64,000 nt of DNA from Picochlorum sp. 'celeri' (GCA_010909725.1 JAACMV010000022.1:1-64000), one strand, 5' to 3'. Counted from the first letter of the stretch, positions 1 through 11,755 are shown. The notes: generated by a model from the sequence alone, not told the origin. A program made the numbers and translations.

Positions 1-204
1 ACCGTCGTTCTCCCGGGCCAAGGGTAATGAGGGTAAATAACAACATATTCACCCCCAGTCCACTCTGCCACGCCACAAATAAACACAATTTCTAAATTAA
101 ATAATATACAAACTACCCAAAAATATGAAAACATCCAAAAAGACAAAATAAATCCAAAAAAACAACCCACAACAAGACCAAAATACCCTAACCAAAAAAC
201 ACAC

Positions 205-2075
205 GCCAACCAAAAAACACGCCAAAATAACAAAAAAATAGATCATAATACCCTTTATATATGATAATGATAATAAGAACATGCACAACAACAATCCACA
301 CCACCAATAATAACAAGACACGACAAGAAGAACAACCTGGAGATAGATAGGAGAGACTCACAGACAACATCTCATATCTGCAGAGATAGAGAACGGTACA
401 CAACGATAGGAAGAAGAAGGCAAGTGTATGAAAAGAATAAAAATAAAGAAAAGACATCATCATGAAACAAGAACAAGAATGAAATGAAAAACAAATCGTC
501 GTCTTCACAACAACAATACTGCTCAACAAGCTGCTCCACCAGACCTGAGCGACGGCGACAACAAGACCAGAGAGAGAGCAGTTTCAGTGTTCTAGTTACT
601 ACGTCTACACAGTATGTTCCCAATAGTAGTAATAGTAGGAGTATAATTACGAGATATCGTTAAAGAAAAAAAAGGGGGGAACACTCGTGTGTGTGGTGTC
701 ATAGATAAGAAAGACTGCTGTTTTTATAGCTCCTCTCCAGCCCTGGCTGCTGTGTGTGCGTCCTCATCCAGGCTTCCTCGCATCAGAAGAGGTCTTTGAT
801 GGGAAGGATCTGCTGGGAACAAGGTAAGAAGAATACCAATAAAAATAAGAAGAAGAAACACCCATCAGTAAAAAAAAAACTCCCACACCCAGTGCAAAAC
901 ATACAGTGGTCTGCTGCCACATGTCTGGAAGAAGAGGGAGCATCTCGGAACAAGAAGAATAGCGATCTTCCCATCACCACCACTTGACTTGACTGGCCAC
1001 CACGAAAAAAATACCAACCAAACCAATCAAAAGGGCGTTGTATAAAAAAACAGCAACGCTATATACAACAACAAGAACAAGAGCAACCACACACGACAGA
1101 AAATTGCACGCACAAATATGCACTGACCAACGAGAGTTGGGCCACGTCACATGCAAGAACACATTCCTCATCAATAATGCCACAACCAACGATCTCTCGA
1201 CACATTTTAAAAAATAACACTATACTACCCAAAGCGTTGCACACCACGTGAAACGACTCGGACACCACACACGACAAGCTCTACTACTGTTACTGCTACT
1301 GCTGCTGCTACAACACGAGAAAACAGAACAACAAAGCAAAGCAATCAAAAGAAGATAATATCTCATACCAGTTACAGCTAGTTAGAGAAATAGTAATAAT
1401 GATACTAACATGCACAATAATCGATATGAGCAAGCAGCCAATAATAACAGGACAAAACACAAATACACACACACAAGCAGAAGATAAGAACCTGGAGATC
1501 GACTCACAGACAAGATATGAGGTAGAGAGAGGTACAATAAGAAGTATATGAAAAGACATGAGACATGAAAAAGAATGAAAAAGATTCGTCTCCTTTACAA
1601 CAACAATAACAACAAGAAGCAAGCTGTGGCACGCACTACTTGTCACAGTAACGTTGCACCAATGCTGGAGCAACTAGTATCTCAGTATCATCAGTATGCA
1701 TGGCACATTGTCCTACTTAGACTTCACGTGTTGCAATGAGCATAGTAGGATAGTAATATCGCTTCTTTGGGGAAGATCTCGTCGTGTTTTAAAGACTGCT
1801 CCACAGCTCTCCCCTCTTTTCCTCCTGGCTTTGCTGTGTGCCTCCACACCCAGGCTTTTTTCCCTATCAAACTAGGTCTTGGATGGGGTGAGCGATGAAT
1901 AAGATAACATCACGATGATATCTTCGGTCAGACTCCCCTTGTGATGGGAGATGAAAAAAGCACGCTGAGTGTGGCCGAGCGGTTAAGACGTGTGGGCTCT
2001 CTGGCCCATGGTCGTCCTTTTTTATTGTCCTCATTGACGGACGGCACACGCCCTGAAAAAGAAAGGAAGGCCCGA
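205..2075. repeat. Long direct repeat, copy 1
   Basis: This stretch recurs in the same orientation at about 3563 to 5385. Shared blocks, in order, include the segment starting ccaaccaaaaaacacgcc, the run ending in an (AAC)n tract, a block with gaagaataccaat, a block with caacctggag, the segment gcatggcac-ttgtc and a 3' end with a tRNA-like sequence. Copy 1 carries about 300 extra bases near 520 to 820 that resemble its own part at 1730 to 1880. The sequence is rich in A and C on this strand with stop codons in all frames, so I see no gene. It may be a non-autonomous transposable element or a segmental duplication. Confidence 0.75.
1964..2012 (+). repeat. tRNA-like (A-box) segment, copy 1
   Basis: The sequence gctgagtgtggccgagcggt looks like the acceptor and D-arm of a class II (Ser/Leu) tRNA and fits a Pol III A box (TGGCCGAGCGG). 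A short inverted repeat (gggc...gccc) follows where an anticodon stem would be. No T-arm or convincing B box follows, so it is not a functional tRNA gene. It may be the head of a SINE-like element. Confidence 0.4.
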
Positions 2076-3071
2076 CCTCATCGACGCTGTCCCTGCTACT
2101 ATATGAATGGCACCATCTAGGCAGCTTGCATAGTTTTCTTTGGATACACTAGAACACTTGGTAGTAGCACCACCGCAGATGTGACCCTAAACAGAAAACG
2201 CACTCAGCCACCTTCTTGCACACAAGGCATCATGTGGCCTCGGCGGATCCCACACCCTTGCCACTCACCGGCAGTGCATAGCAGTATTGGTTGGTGTTGG
2301 TTAATTGGACAAATATAACAATATTAAGGGCCATTTCAGTCGGTGCCGAGTCGAATGGATCTCACGAACCGACGTTGGTCTATTCCGATCGCGTCGCGAC
2401 GGTTGGGACGAACACGCCCAGAATCGTCCTTCATGGGCATAGAGGAGCATCATTCTTGCTTTAAAAATATATATGAGTCAAAAGAGCGAATGGCCGACCA
2501 CCACGGAGCACAACAGGGTTCCAACAATAACCGCCCCACGGGAATGTCATGTCAACAACAAGTACAACGGTGCCAACAGGCCACGACCTCCTTCTCCCAG
2601 GTTTTCCACCCTCTATCTTATGTATGTATATATATCTTTCAAGAAAATCCTGCGCTCCCTCCAATCAAACTCACACGGGTTGCTTTGCCCAGAGCTTGTT
2701 GCGAATTCTGTTGTGAACATTGGTGGTGAATGCGACGCGAACTCGCCTACTGCTGCTGGCAAGGGATAATGGGAAAGCTCTTTACACTGCTAGTTCCTTC
2801 TCATCAAGTCCATATCAAATGCCTAAAGCCGGCAAACCACGGGTAAAAGCTCTGAACCTTCGAGTTCTGAGGCAGCTGCTTGTGCTTGATTCCTGGCCCA
2901 CTGCAAAAACATGCGGTGACCAAGGTGAGTCCTCGACACATGAATGCGCAATCTGGCTCCTTGCATGGTTTCTGTGGATATATATAAGACATAGTAGCAC
3001 CACAGACGCGACGATATAGTGCTCACGTGCCCAAACTCGTATCCCAAGCGTTGGGAAGTGACTCCCAGACA
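2076..3071. other. Gene-free stretch between repeats
   Basis: I see no credible gene here. Short open frames are not supported by codon pattern or by any recognisable domain. The last ~250 bases lead into the 160-bp tandem array. Confidence 0.5.
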
Positions 3072-3551
3072 CACCCCTCGCTATCTGGTCGGTCGTCGCG
3101 AGTATGGCAAATCCGGGAGAGGGCATTTGAGATATTAGATATACAAGCCTGCTGAAAGTAACAGACCCCGAGGAAGAGGTCTCACGCGACCAGAAAAGTG
3201 ACCCCAAGGGTGTTGCAGCTGCCTTCTCAACCACCCCTCGCTATCTGGTCGGTCGTCGCGAGTATGGCAAATCCGGGAGAGGGCATTTGAGATATTAGAT
3301 ATACAAGCCTGCTGAATGCGACAGACCCCGAGGAAGATGTCTCACGCGGCCAGAAAAGTGACCCCAAGGCTGTTGCACTGGTCTTCTCAACCACCCCTCG
3401 CTATCTGGTCGGTCGTCGCGAGTATGGCGAATCCGGGAGAGGGCATTTGAGATATTAGATATACAAGCCTGCTGAAAGCGACAGACCCGGCGAAACGCCT
3501 CTCACGCGACCAGGAGAGTGACCCCAAGCCAAAAGTTTGAGGTTCTGAACA
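3072..3551. repeat. Three-copy 160-bp tandem repeat
   Basis: Units start at 3072, 3232 and 3392 with cacccctcgctatctggtcg, giving an exact 160-bp period. Copies differ by a modest number of substitutions, for example gaggaagaggtct against gaggaagatgtct. The third unit diverges towards its end and runs into the second long direct repeat. Open frames on the minus strand here are just the repeat read through and are not genes. Confidence 0.9.
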
Positions 3552-5273
3552 CCCCTTTACACACCAACCAAAAAACACGCCAAAATAACAAAAAAATAGC
3601 TCAGAATACCCTTTATATATGATAATGATAATAATAACATGCACAACAACAATCCACACCACCAATAATAACACGACACGACAAGAAGAACAACCTGGAG
3701 ATAGTAGGAGAGACTCACAGACAACATCTCATATCCTGAGAGATACAGAAAGGTACAACCATAAGAAGAAGGCAAGTGTGTGAAAAGAATAAAAATAAAG
3801 AAAAGACATCATCATGAAAAAACAAGAATGAAATGAAAAAACAAATCGTCGTCTTCACAACAACAACAACAACAACAGAAGGACACAATTGTAAGTAAGT
3901 AAGAGTAAGTAAGAAGGTAAGAAGAATACCAATTTTAAAGAATAATAATAATAAACGCCCATCATTAAAAAATAACGCCGCACACCCAGTACAAAACAAC
4001 AAACAGGTCTGCTGCCACGTCTGAAGAAGAGGGAGCATCTCGTAACAGGAAGAATGGCGATCTTCCCACCATCCCTGGATTTGACTGGGACCACCACCAA
4101 AAACCAAAGAAATACCAACCAAATCAATCGAAAGAAGAGTGTTGTATAAAAAAACAGCAACGCTATATACAACAACAACAACAAAACCAACCGTCCAGCA
4201 CACCAGTGTATATTACTGCTACTGCTACTGCTAATGTCACTGCTACTACTACTACTACTATAACACTAGACAACACACCAACAAAGCAATCAAAAGAAAG
4301 TTATAATATCTCATAATAGTTAGAGAAATAGTAATAATGATAATGACATGCACACCAATCGACACGAACAATAATATGAACCAATAGGAACATGACAGAA
4401 CAGAATGAAACACACACACACCAGAAGAACAACCTGGAGCTACCCTACACAGACAACATATGAGATGGAAAAGAGAGGTATAATAGTAGTAGCATATATA
4501 AAAAGAATAGATAGAAGACATGAAACAAGAAAAAGAATGAAAAAGATCGTCTTCTTCACAACAACAATAACAACAAGAAGCAAGCAAGCTGTGGCAAGCA
4601 CAGCAGAGTAACGTTGCACTAGTGTTGGAGCAACTAGTATCTCAGTATCATCATCATGTGTGGCAGCGTACATTGCCAGTCGTGGCCTGGATTTCCTTCG
4701 CAGGTTACACAACGTACTGCCAAGACACTCTCGTGTCGTTGCCAACACAGAGCGTTCAACCTTCACACGCAGTGAGGTTCGATAGAAGAGGATGGAGTAG
4801 AATACCAACCAATGTACAGAGGGTTCTCTCTTCCTTCACAAGATAGTTTGAATTAGAAGTTGTTACATGAGAATAAATCTTCTCAGTATATGAAATTGAC
4901 CATGATGACCAGATCTCTCCTAGGGATCTCATCTCCCTAGATGTTGACGAGAGATCTCCTCCTACAGGGACATAGCTCTCTGCTACATCATGCATGGCAC
5001 GTTGTCTTACTTAGACTACACGTGTTGCAATGAGCATAGTAGTAGGATATATACAATTGCGACGCTTCTTGGAATGGTGGGAATGGGGAAGATCTTGTGT
5101 TGTGGTGTTTAAAGACTGCTCCACAGCTCTATCCTCCTCTCCACCTGTGTGTGCTCCACATATCCAAGCGCCCCCATCAGAAGAGGTCTTCGATAGGAGG
5201 AAAAGAAACAACAAAAGTGAAACTACCATACCATCGGTCAAATGTCTCTTGTGATGGGAGATGAAAAAAGCAC

Positions 5274-5320
5274 GCTGAGTGTGGCCGAGCGGTTTTAAAG
5301 CGTGTGGGCTGGCCCATGGT
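5274..5320 (+). repeat. tRNA-like (A-box) segment, copy 2
   Basis: This is the counterpart of the segment at 1964, with the same gctgagtgtggccgagcggt start but a changed region after the D-arm (ttttaaagcg in place of taagacg). The decay of the anticodon region between copies argues against a working tRNA. Confidence 0.4.
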
Positions 5321-5352
5321 CGTCCTTTTTTATTGTCCTCATTTACGGACGG
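5311..5352. repeat. Inverted end-like motif, left
   Basis: These 42 bases, starting ggcccatggtcgtcc, match the reverse complement of 8500 to 8541 at about 34 of 42 positions. A direct copy also lies at about 2003. Together with the right-hand copy it could mark the ends of a degraded terminal-inverted-repeat element. Confidence 0.45.
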
Positions 5353-5385
5353 ACACGCCCGAAAAAGAAAATGAGGCCGACCTCA

Positions 5386-7064
5386 CCGATCGGTCCAATA
5401 CCATGTCGGACCGATGCCTTCAGTCTATCTACCCTCTCCCTAAGAAGACGGATGAAAAAGACCTTTGAAGAAGAAGAGCTACACCTTTTGTTCTTCTTCT
5501 TTTCTACAACTATTATTACTGATGGTTTACTACTACTAAAAACAAACAACAATAGTTACTGCTGTTGCTGCTCGAGAGGTAGAAACAACGAAGAGAGGAG
5601 TAGCACAACATGTGTGCTCACCTACCATCCACAGACTCAACCAACAAAACAGCAAAACAGCTCCAAACATACATACCTCCACACACACTGATTCGTGGAT
5701 TCAGAAAACACAATAATAACACGAATAATCAAAAAGTGTGTTCTAATCCATCTACTCTATCGTATGCTAAGGAGTAGGACAACGTGTGAATATAGGATGG
5801 ATGTGGACACTCACACACAGAGATCTGTTGGGAAACATGCAACACACCCTGCTGTCCTGACACGCGACTGCTTTCTGAGCAGTATTTCTAGTAGTATGTC
5901 GTATCCTTGTACAAAATGAACAGAACAAAAGATATATAGCAGAATCAATCTGGTTTTGGTTGAAATGATAGGTGTTGTCTATCCAGCAGACACGAGGGAA
6001 TGTGGCCACCACAGGAGCTGCTCTGACCTGGATCAATGAATGTAGGAGTTACAGCTACAGAAAATAAATAAAAATTAAGGCTTCTCTGCTACACAACAAC
6101 AATCAAAACGAAGACAAAGAACAAACAGAATGTATTCCCATGCGTTTGTATACCAGATTGGAACAACAAAACAACAAGAGCCTGTGACAAAAGAAAGGAG
6201 GTGAGCTCACCCTCAACAGGTTGGTTGTTGAATGGGGCTCTACTAGTATGTGACGCCGTGTCGAATAGTCGAGGTTCAAAAGACCGCCAAGCAACAAGAA
6301 GCAAAAAAAGGAGTTGAAAAGATGATTGCAACAGCAGGCACAGCCCCAAACAGAGGCAAGGAAAAAAAACCCAAGCCACGCGCCAGACTCGCAGGACAAA
6401 TCGATCCATCCGTTCGAAAAAGAAAAGAAAAATCAAGAGCGGAAAGCACAGAGCAAAAGGTGCAACGTTCGACGACAAACAATGGGGTAGTTTCACCACA
6501 AGAGGCCCAGAGGTTGCATCCCACAACCACCTGCTGGCTTGGTTTTCTTTCTTCTGTCGTCTCCTTGACTTGATTCGATAAAACTAGTATTTAAATGTTG
6601 GATTGACACGTGTAAGATTTGATTCAATCTTACAATCAATACTGCGCAGAGAAATGGTGGGACTCACGGTCGGTCCACATGAGAGTCCACATGAGAATGG
6701 ATGGATGTCCACATGCTACACAATGGTCCATCTGCCTCGGATGGACCCTCAGATGGACCGTCCATCCATAGCCTTAGAATGTATGCGTACATTGCCAAGC
6801 CACCACGATGACACACGATGATTGCATACATACCACTAGTAGTGGTATTTACTCACTAAAGGTGGTAGAAAAGACCTTGGCCATACCAACCCGACCTATA
6901 GCCATGGGCCACAACACCTCAGTGACCGAGGTAGTGCAACGAGTAGAAAAAAGTCAGAGCACCATATTTGGCATTGAATATGACCCTCATGATGATCATG
7001 TATGTGGTGAAATGATACAGGGGTATTCCCGTTTGTCAGTGCGTTGAATGTCCTATCAACATGA
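5386..7064. other. Gene-free stretch with short dispersed repeats
   Basis: No gene is supported. The part from about 6664 to 6770 repeats tccacatg three times and ggatgga/tccatcc several times. The segment at 6100 to 6530 is rich in purines on this strand and gives long but unconvincing open frames on both strands. Confidence 0.45.
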
Positions 7065-7680
7065 ATTCCGTTCGCGTCACGGCTGTTGGGACAAGGAAGC
7101 CTGCAGGTGTCACGAAGGGCCACGCTTATTATTTGTATGTATTCACAATGAACCAAATCTACCATCAGCGTATGACCACCACGTCCACAGAGTGAGAGAG
7201 AGTGAGAAAGGGGTCCCTAATAGGTTCACGGGAATGCCATTGACAGGTCTGGAGAGCCAAGACGAAGTTCTCCTCCGGGTGGGTTTCTGTAAGAATCGAT
7301 CGTCGATCGTTGATTGTTGATTATTCTAACACCGCTGAATCAAATCAAGGAGACGGCAGACTACTCCAAAGCTCAAGGAAAGCGAATGGTTGTGAGTGTT
7401 GCCAAGAATGCCAACGGAAGCCAAGCTTGCTTATTGCGAGCATCTGTCGTCGCCACGCAAAACTGTGGACACATAAACCATGTAACAGATTAATAATGAT
7501 GTTTATTACTTCTTGAGAGTCGTAGGAGGAGTGCTTGATGGGAGTGGAGAGTCTGTGTTGGTCTCACTGACACAACGTAGGGTCCGCTCTTGTCATCCAC
7601 TCGACCGGAGACACAATTTCAACAACGCTGATATTTAGTCTCTGTAAAAAGACACAATAAAAAAAGACGACCACGCGACA
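7065..7680. repeat. Diverged ~640-bp repeat, copy 1
   Basis: This resembles 7905 to 8541. Shared landmarks in order are ttccgttcg-gtcac, gggtttctg, gaatcaaatcaa, gagacggcag, cgaccggagacacaatttca and the tail gtaaaaagacacaataaaaa. Divergence is substantial and many indels separate the copies, so the duplication is old. Confidence 0.65.
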
Positions 7681-7681
7681 T

Positions 7682-7725
7682 AGGGACATAGGGACATTGG
7701 GGCATTGGGGACATTGGGGCATTGG
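7682..7725. repeat. Minisatellite of gggacat / ggggcatt units
   Basis: Short tandem units alternate between gggacat, tggggcat and tggggacat. The array sits directly after copy 1 of the ~640-bp repeat. Confidence 0.8.
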
Positions 7726-7904
7726 TCACAATTTTTTATTGTGTTCAATTACAGCAAAAAGCACTTGGGTACTTGGGAATGAATGTGTGTCGATCAGTCT
7801 AGAGTGTCCACTTGCATTGAACATGCCATTATTATGCTTGCAAAAACGTCCCGTCGACACCGTGGGGAATGAAAACCCGCATTAAAACACAGCTGGTCGT
7901 CGTC

Positions 7905-8541
7905 AGTTCCGTTCGTGTCACATTGACTGGGACGAGAAGGAGGAGGGGGCCTGCAGAGCTGTCACCCATGCGCAGGAAGAGCCATTCATATGATTCATAG
8001 ATTCATAAGAAGTCCAATAACACGGCCCACGTATGGCCACATTCACAGAGAAGGGCCCCTAACCGTTCCCAAGTGAATGCCTTGGCAGTCACAGTGGAGA
8101 GAGCCACGACGTCCAGGACCTCTCTTTCTCCTGATGGGTTTCTGCATGAATCGTTAATTGACATTGCAATACTCTTGAATCAAATCAATGAGACGGCAGA
8201 AAAACAAAACCAAGCTCAAGCGGGCGGGTGGCAGTGAGTGTGTTGCGCCAAGAGCACGAATGCCACGAATGCTTGTTGAGAGTATCTGTGGTCGGCTCGA
8301 CTTGTGGAAGTACACCATGTTATAGATTCATAGTAATACGGGTAGAAGGAAGCGTGTTTTTGCCCAGCATAATAGGGAACTTTGATTGGGTATTGAGAGC
8401 GGAGGGAAGCCACAGGGTCTCTTTTCTTTGAGAGATGTCCGCTCCTGGCATCGATTCGACCGGAGACACAATTTCAAACGCAAAACGCTCGTCGTGTTTC
8501 CGTCTGTAAAAAGACACAATAAAAAAAGACGACCACGGGCC
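7905..8541. repeat. Diverged ~640-bp repeat, copy 2
   Basis: This is the second copy of 7065 to 7680, with the same order of landmarks. Its last 42 bases (8500 to 8541) are an imperfect inverted match to 5311 to 5352. Confidence 0.65.
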
Positions 8542-9358
8542 AAAACTGGACAGTTGGTTGACATTGGCGTCGAAAAAGCTAGCTACTTTTCTGACGCGAA
8601 CCACGGAGACGCTCGATGGTCCGGTCCATCGAACTACTGGACCGGGAGAAGAAGCCACGTTGGTTGCTCTCTTCGTTCGTAAAAAGAGACAATAAAAAAA
8701 AGTGACCAGTTAGACTGCCATTATCACCACTGTTAGAAGGGGAGAGACGTGGGTCGACAAAATTTCATTGCGTTCATGTCCCACAACGGGAGTGACGTCT
8801 ACTGCACGGTCCAGCTTTTTTACACACAGCAAGACGAAGAAAACACCATTTTCTACAGCAACAAACAGCAAACAGTTCCATCAGAATGTCGTTTCTTGAT
8901 GGACAGGGTCCCATCGCGGCATTTTTCAACTGATGGTCTGCCAAACTGGAATGCTGCGTCGAATCTCCCCCTACTTCTGTTGCAAAAGTAAGAAATCTCC
9001 ACTCTCAGATTCTCGTCGGAGGACGATTCTCTGTCACCATGGAGAATGAGGCCTCCGTTGGCTTTTCCCGTTGACTTGTTTGGCTCTTTCCTGACTGCAG
9101 GGTGCACCACTGGAGGGGCTTCTTCCGCCCAAGCGATCCTGAAATGCCATTGCATTCTCCAGACTGTGATCCGATCGCTGTGAAGAAGTTCACTTCACCA
9201 CTTCAAATCGCCATGCCACGCTTCGTTGGCAACAATCTTATCCTCAAGATGGAAGATTCGAAATCGTTCCCGGAGGAACAAGAATTTGGTGGAGGGCACA
9301 TGGGCGGGGGTACCATATATGCTAATATTAGGGGAAATTCGATAGCACACAGTACAGT
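8542..9358. other. Intergenic, upstream of fibrillin
   Basis: A third, shorter copy of the gtaaaaagagacaataaaa tail occurs near 8680. Otherwise I see nothing I can name. The last few hundred bases should hold the promoter and leader of the fibrillin gene. Confidence 0.4.
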
Positions 9359-10474
9359 ATGAGCAAAGCTGTGAGCGTCACAAGGCCGAGAATCGGTGGA
9401 GCGAGAGTTGGACGTCCATCGCTGTGTGGCTTTCGTGCCAGGGGGCGACGGTATGGGGTCCAAGTAAAGGCATTCTTTGATTTATTCAATGGTAAAAAGA
9501 ATCAAAGCAGATCATCGGGAAGGCGAGACGAATTAATCGATGAATTGTTGAGGGCGACTGCAAACAGCAATGGTGGTCTGGGTGTGAGCGCGAGCGGGAG
9601 GGAGGAGATTAGCAGTCTGGTTGAAGAGCTCCAAAAGTATTGCATGAAGGATCCTTTGGGGTCGGAGAACATCTTCGGGCGCTGGGAAGTACGCTATGCG
9701 TCTAAACCCGAGACAGCAGGGGGGCCATTCAGGACACCCGTGGGTAGACTGGTTTTCCCTGGACAGAGTGCGATCCAAATCATTGAAGAGCCTAACGTAT
9801 GCGTCAATCAGATCGAGTTCAAAACGCTGGGGTTCATTCCTGGGAGTGTCACCCAGGAAGGAACCGTGGAGCCAGTCGATGGACGGACTTTTGAAATCAC
9901 ATTCACCACGAATACAGGCAAGAATCTCGGGGGTCCACCCAAGAGATTGATCGAGATTTTGTATCTAGACGAGAATATTAGGATTGCCAGGGCTGTTCCC
10001 TTGGAAGATAATAAGGAACCGGGATTCTATGTATTCACAAGGGAAGGCATCCAATACCAGGTGGAGGAGGCTGAGGAAGAAGTAGATTTGGTCGATAATG
10101 AGTCTGGGCCTTCCAAAGCCGAACTGGCTGCGATGCAAAGGCAGAGACTGGCTGCGGCGAGGGCGGAGGCGAAGGAACTCTATGCCGAACTCAGTAGCAA
10201 GGTGAAAGAGTTGACATTGGATGCCCAGGAGACAGCTAGCCAACTGTCCTCTGTTGAGAAGGAAGCCGCAGGCGCCATTAGAGAGGCGGCTACCGCGAGG
10301 AGACTGATAGAAAAATCAGAAGGCATTGGAGAATCTCTGGAAGACAGACTTTCTCAAGCTCAGGAGAGGGAAGTCACCCTGGAGAAGGAGATTCTTTCCT
10401 TGCAAAGAGAGAGCAACTCGATACGACAGCAATTGATATCAACAAAAAAGTCGTTGGGTCCTGCGATAAAATGA
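9359..10474 (+). CDS. Plastid fibrillin (PAP family) with C-terminal coiled coil
   Basis: This single exon of 371 codons encodes a plastid-lipid-associated protein. Fibrillins bind lipids at plastoglobules and thylakoids. The first ~45 residues are rich in R, S, G and A and look like a chloroplast transit peptide. Residues ~100 to 235 form the PAP/fibrillin beta-barrel: the start GRWEVRYAS fits the family's GxWxLLYTS pattern and the end reads IRIARAV...GFYVF, as in the family's closing strand pair. Residues ~240 to 365 are a long charged heptad-like helix (AELAAMQRQRLAAARAEAKE and onward) that ordinary fibrillins lack. The start ATG at 9359 is the first in frame. Its 3' end faces the PC-esterase-like gene 11 bases away. 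Confidence 0.8.
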   Translation: MSKAVSVTRPRIGGARVGRPSLCGFRARGRRYGVQVKAFFDLFNGKKNQSRSSGRRDELIDELLRATANSNGGLGVSASGREEISSLVEELQKYCMKDPLGSENIFGRWEVRYASKPETAGGPFRTPVGRLVFPGQSAIQIIEEPNVCVNQIEFKTLGFIPGSVTQEGTVEPVDGRTFEITFTTNTGKNLGGPPKRLIEILYLDENIRIARAVPLEDNKEPGFYVFTREGIQYQVEEAEEEVDLVDNESGPSKAELAAMQRQRLAAARAEAKELYAELSSKVKELTLDAQETASQLSSVEKEAAGAIREAATARRLIEKSEGIGESLEDRLSQAQEREVTLEKEILSLQRESNSIRQQLISTKKSLGPAIK

Positions 10475-10485
10475 TAACAAAATAA

Positions 10486-11755
10486 TTATGTAGTAGTAAT
10501 ATGGCTATATGCACCACTGAGTATCTGCCAGAGCAGCGTGTTGAAGGCGGGAACCACATGGGTCCCGTCGCGATAGCACCAATCCATGCAAGCTTCTGCC
10601 ATGCTATAGAGATCTATGGGGTATACCGGACCCTCCGGTGCCATAAAGCCAGCATCGATGAGCACGGAATTGAACTTTTTCAAACTGTACATCCACGTCA
10701 CGTTCTCATCGTCCCTTGTGAAGGGTTCCTTGAAAGGAGGGGATATCATCCAGAACACAGGCTTGCCCTCCCCAAACTGCACTCATAATGGTCCTCGCAT
10801 CATCATCATCAAAGGAGAATCTAAACATGTGCATGCAACGCACCATACGATGGTATTTTGTGATCGACTCGACGAGCCCTGGGACTTCTCCTTTGAACTC
10901 GGTAAAATTCCTCGCCCATTTGGCCTGGTGGGCAGAAGGGTCCAAAACGAGCAGGTCTGGAGCCGTCCTCTGTTCCAGCCATTCGTCCAATAGGTTCGTT
11001 GCTGTTATCACATTTGCTCTCCAATAAAATTCCACAGAAGTTTTCGTCTTCTTTACTTTCCATTTGAAGTCCTTGTGCTCCTTCTTGTCGTAGGTGGGAG
11101 CTTCAGATATGCTTTCATCTGCACATGTAATGTCGCTTAGTTCGAGGATGGTTGAAGAATATTTCTTTCTGGTGCGAATGGTGATGCTTCATCCCCGGCG
11201 TACCTTCTAAAAATGATCCTAAATAACCATATAATTTTCTGAGGTGCGAGTCACCCACCAGAGCAATGCGTTTCCCACGGAACAACCGGGATACGGTTGT
11301 GTACTCCAGTCTCCTGGGAATGCAACTCGCTGCTGTATCTCCCCTCGCCCAAACCCATTGTCTTGGATACTCAGTGTTCTCATTATTGCACGATGTCAAA
11401 CTTCCTTTCTTGGATTTGGGGCACCTGCAAGGTAACCATTGCAACTGGTCTCTCTCCCTCTCTCTGGCAGTCAAGTAGTAGCAGGCTCAACGTACCCATC
11501 CGTCATCAACTCCCACCTACCATTGCTCAATTCGAGCAAACAAGATTTATCTTTAATTCTATTTGTAGTTGTTCGTAGCGCTACTGCTGATTGAAAATCG
11601 CACGATGCGCTGGCAAGCAGCACTCCAACCGTAACTAGAAATGCAGTGCCGGTCGTGAGGACTATCAGTCTTTTCGACAATAGTCCTCTCTGAGTCATAC
11701 TACACAGTGTGTTGGCACATATGAGAGAAAATACAGCTACCTGGTGGGCGAACAT
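10486..11755 (-). CDS. PC-esterase / TBL-like Golgi type II membrane protein
   Basis: Four exons (11755-11496, 11424-11204, 11118-10844, 10776-10486) join in frame to 348 codons. Introns are about 71 to 85 bp with donors GTACGT, GTACGC and GTGCGT and acceptors ending GCAG. The N-terminus has one hydrophobic segment (LIVLTTGTAFLVTVGVLL), as expected for a Golgi signal anchor; an ATG at 11698 is an alternative start. The GDS motif lies in GKRIALVGDSHLRKLYG and the distant acid-His motif in DGTHVVPAFNTLLWQ. A Cys-rich part with YPRQWVW precedes the GDS block, as in TRICHOME BIREFRINGENCE-LIKE proteins. That family O-acetylates cell-wall polysaccharides or related glycans. Family membership is fairly clear; the substrate is not. 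Confidence 0.7.

Larger units (their letters stand above)
3563..5385. repeat. Long direct repeat, copy 2
   Basis: This is the second copy of the element at 205 to 2075. It lacks the ~300-base internal segment of copy 1 and has longer AAC and CTA microsatellite tracts (around 3858 and 4241). Its 3' part again carries the tRNA-like segment and the ggcccatggtcgtcc motif. No gene is visible. Confidence 0.75.

Noticed and set aside
1964..2040. tRNA-Ser or tRNA-Leu gene
   Set aside because: Only the acceptor/D-arm part is tRNA-like; the anticodon loop is wrong in both copies and no T-arm follows.
3072..3551. CRISPR-like array
   Set aside because: The 160-bp units abut without spacers and the genome is eukaryotic.
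97..5255. Open frames of 60 to 160 codons on both strands in the repeat region
   Set aside because: They follow simple-sequence tracts and repeat copies, have skewed composition (runs of V, L, C, F), and show no domain; stop-free stretches come from low complexity.
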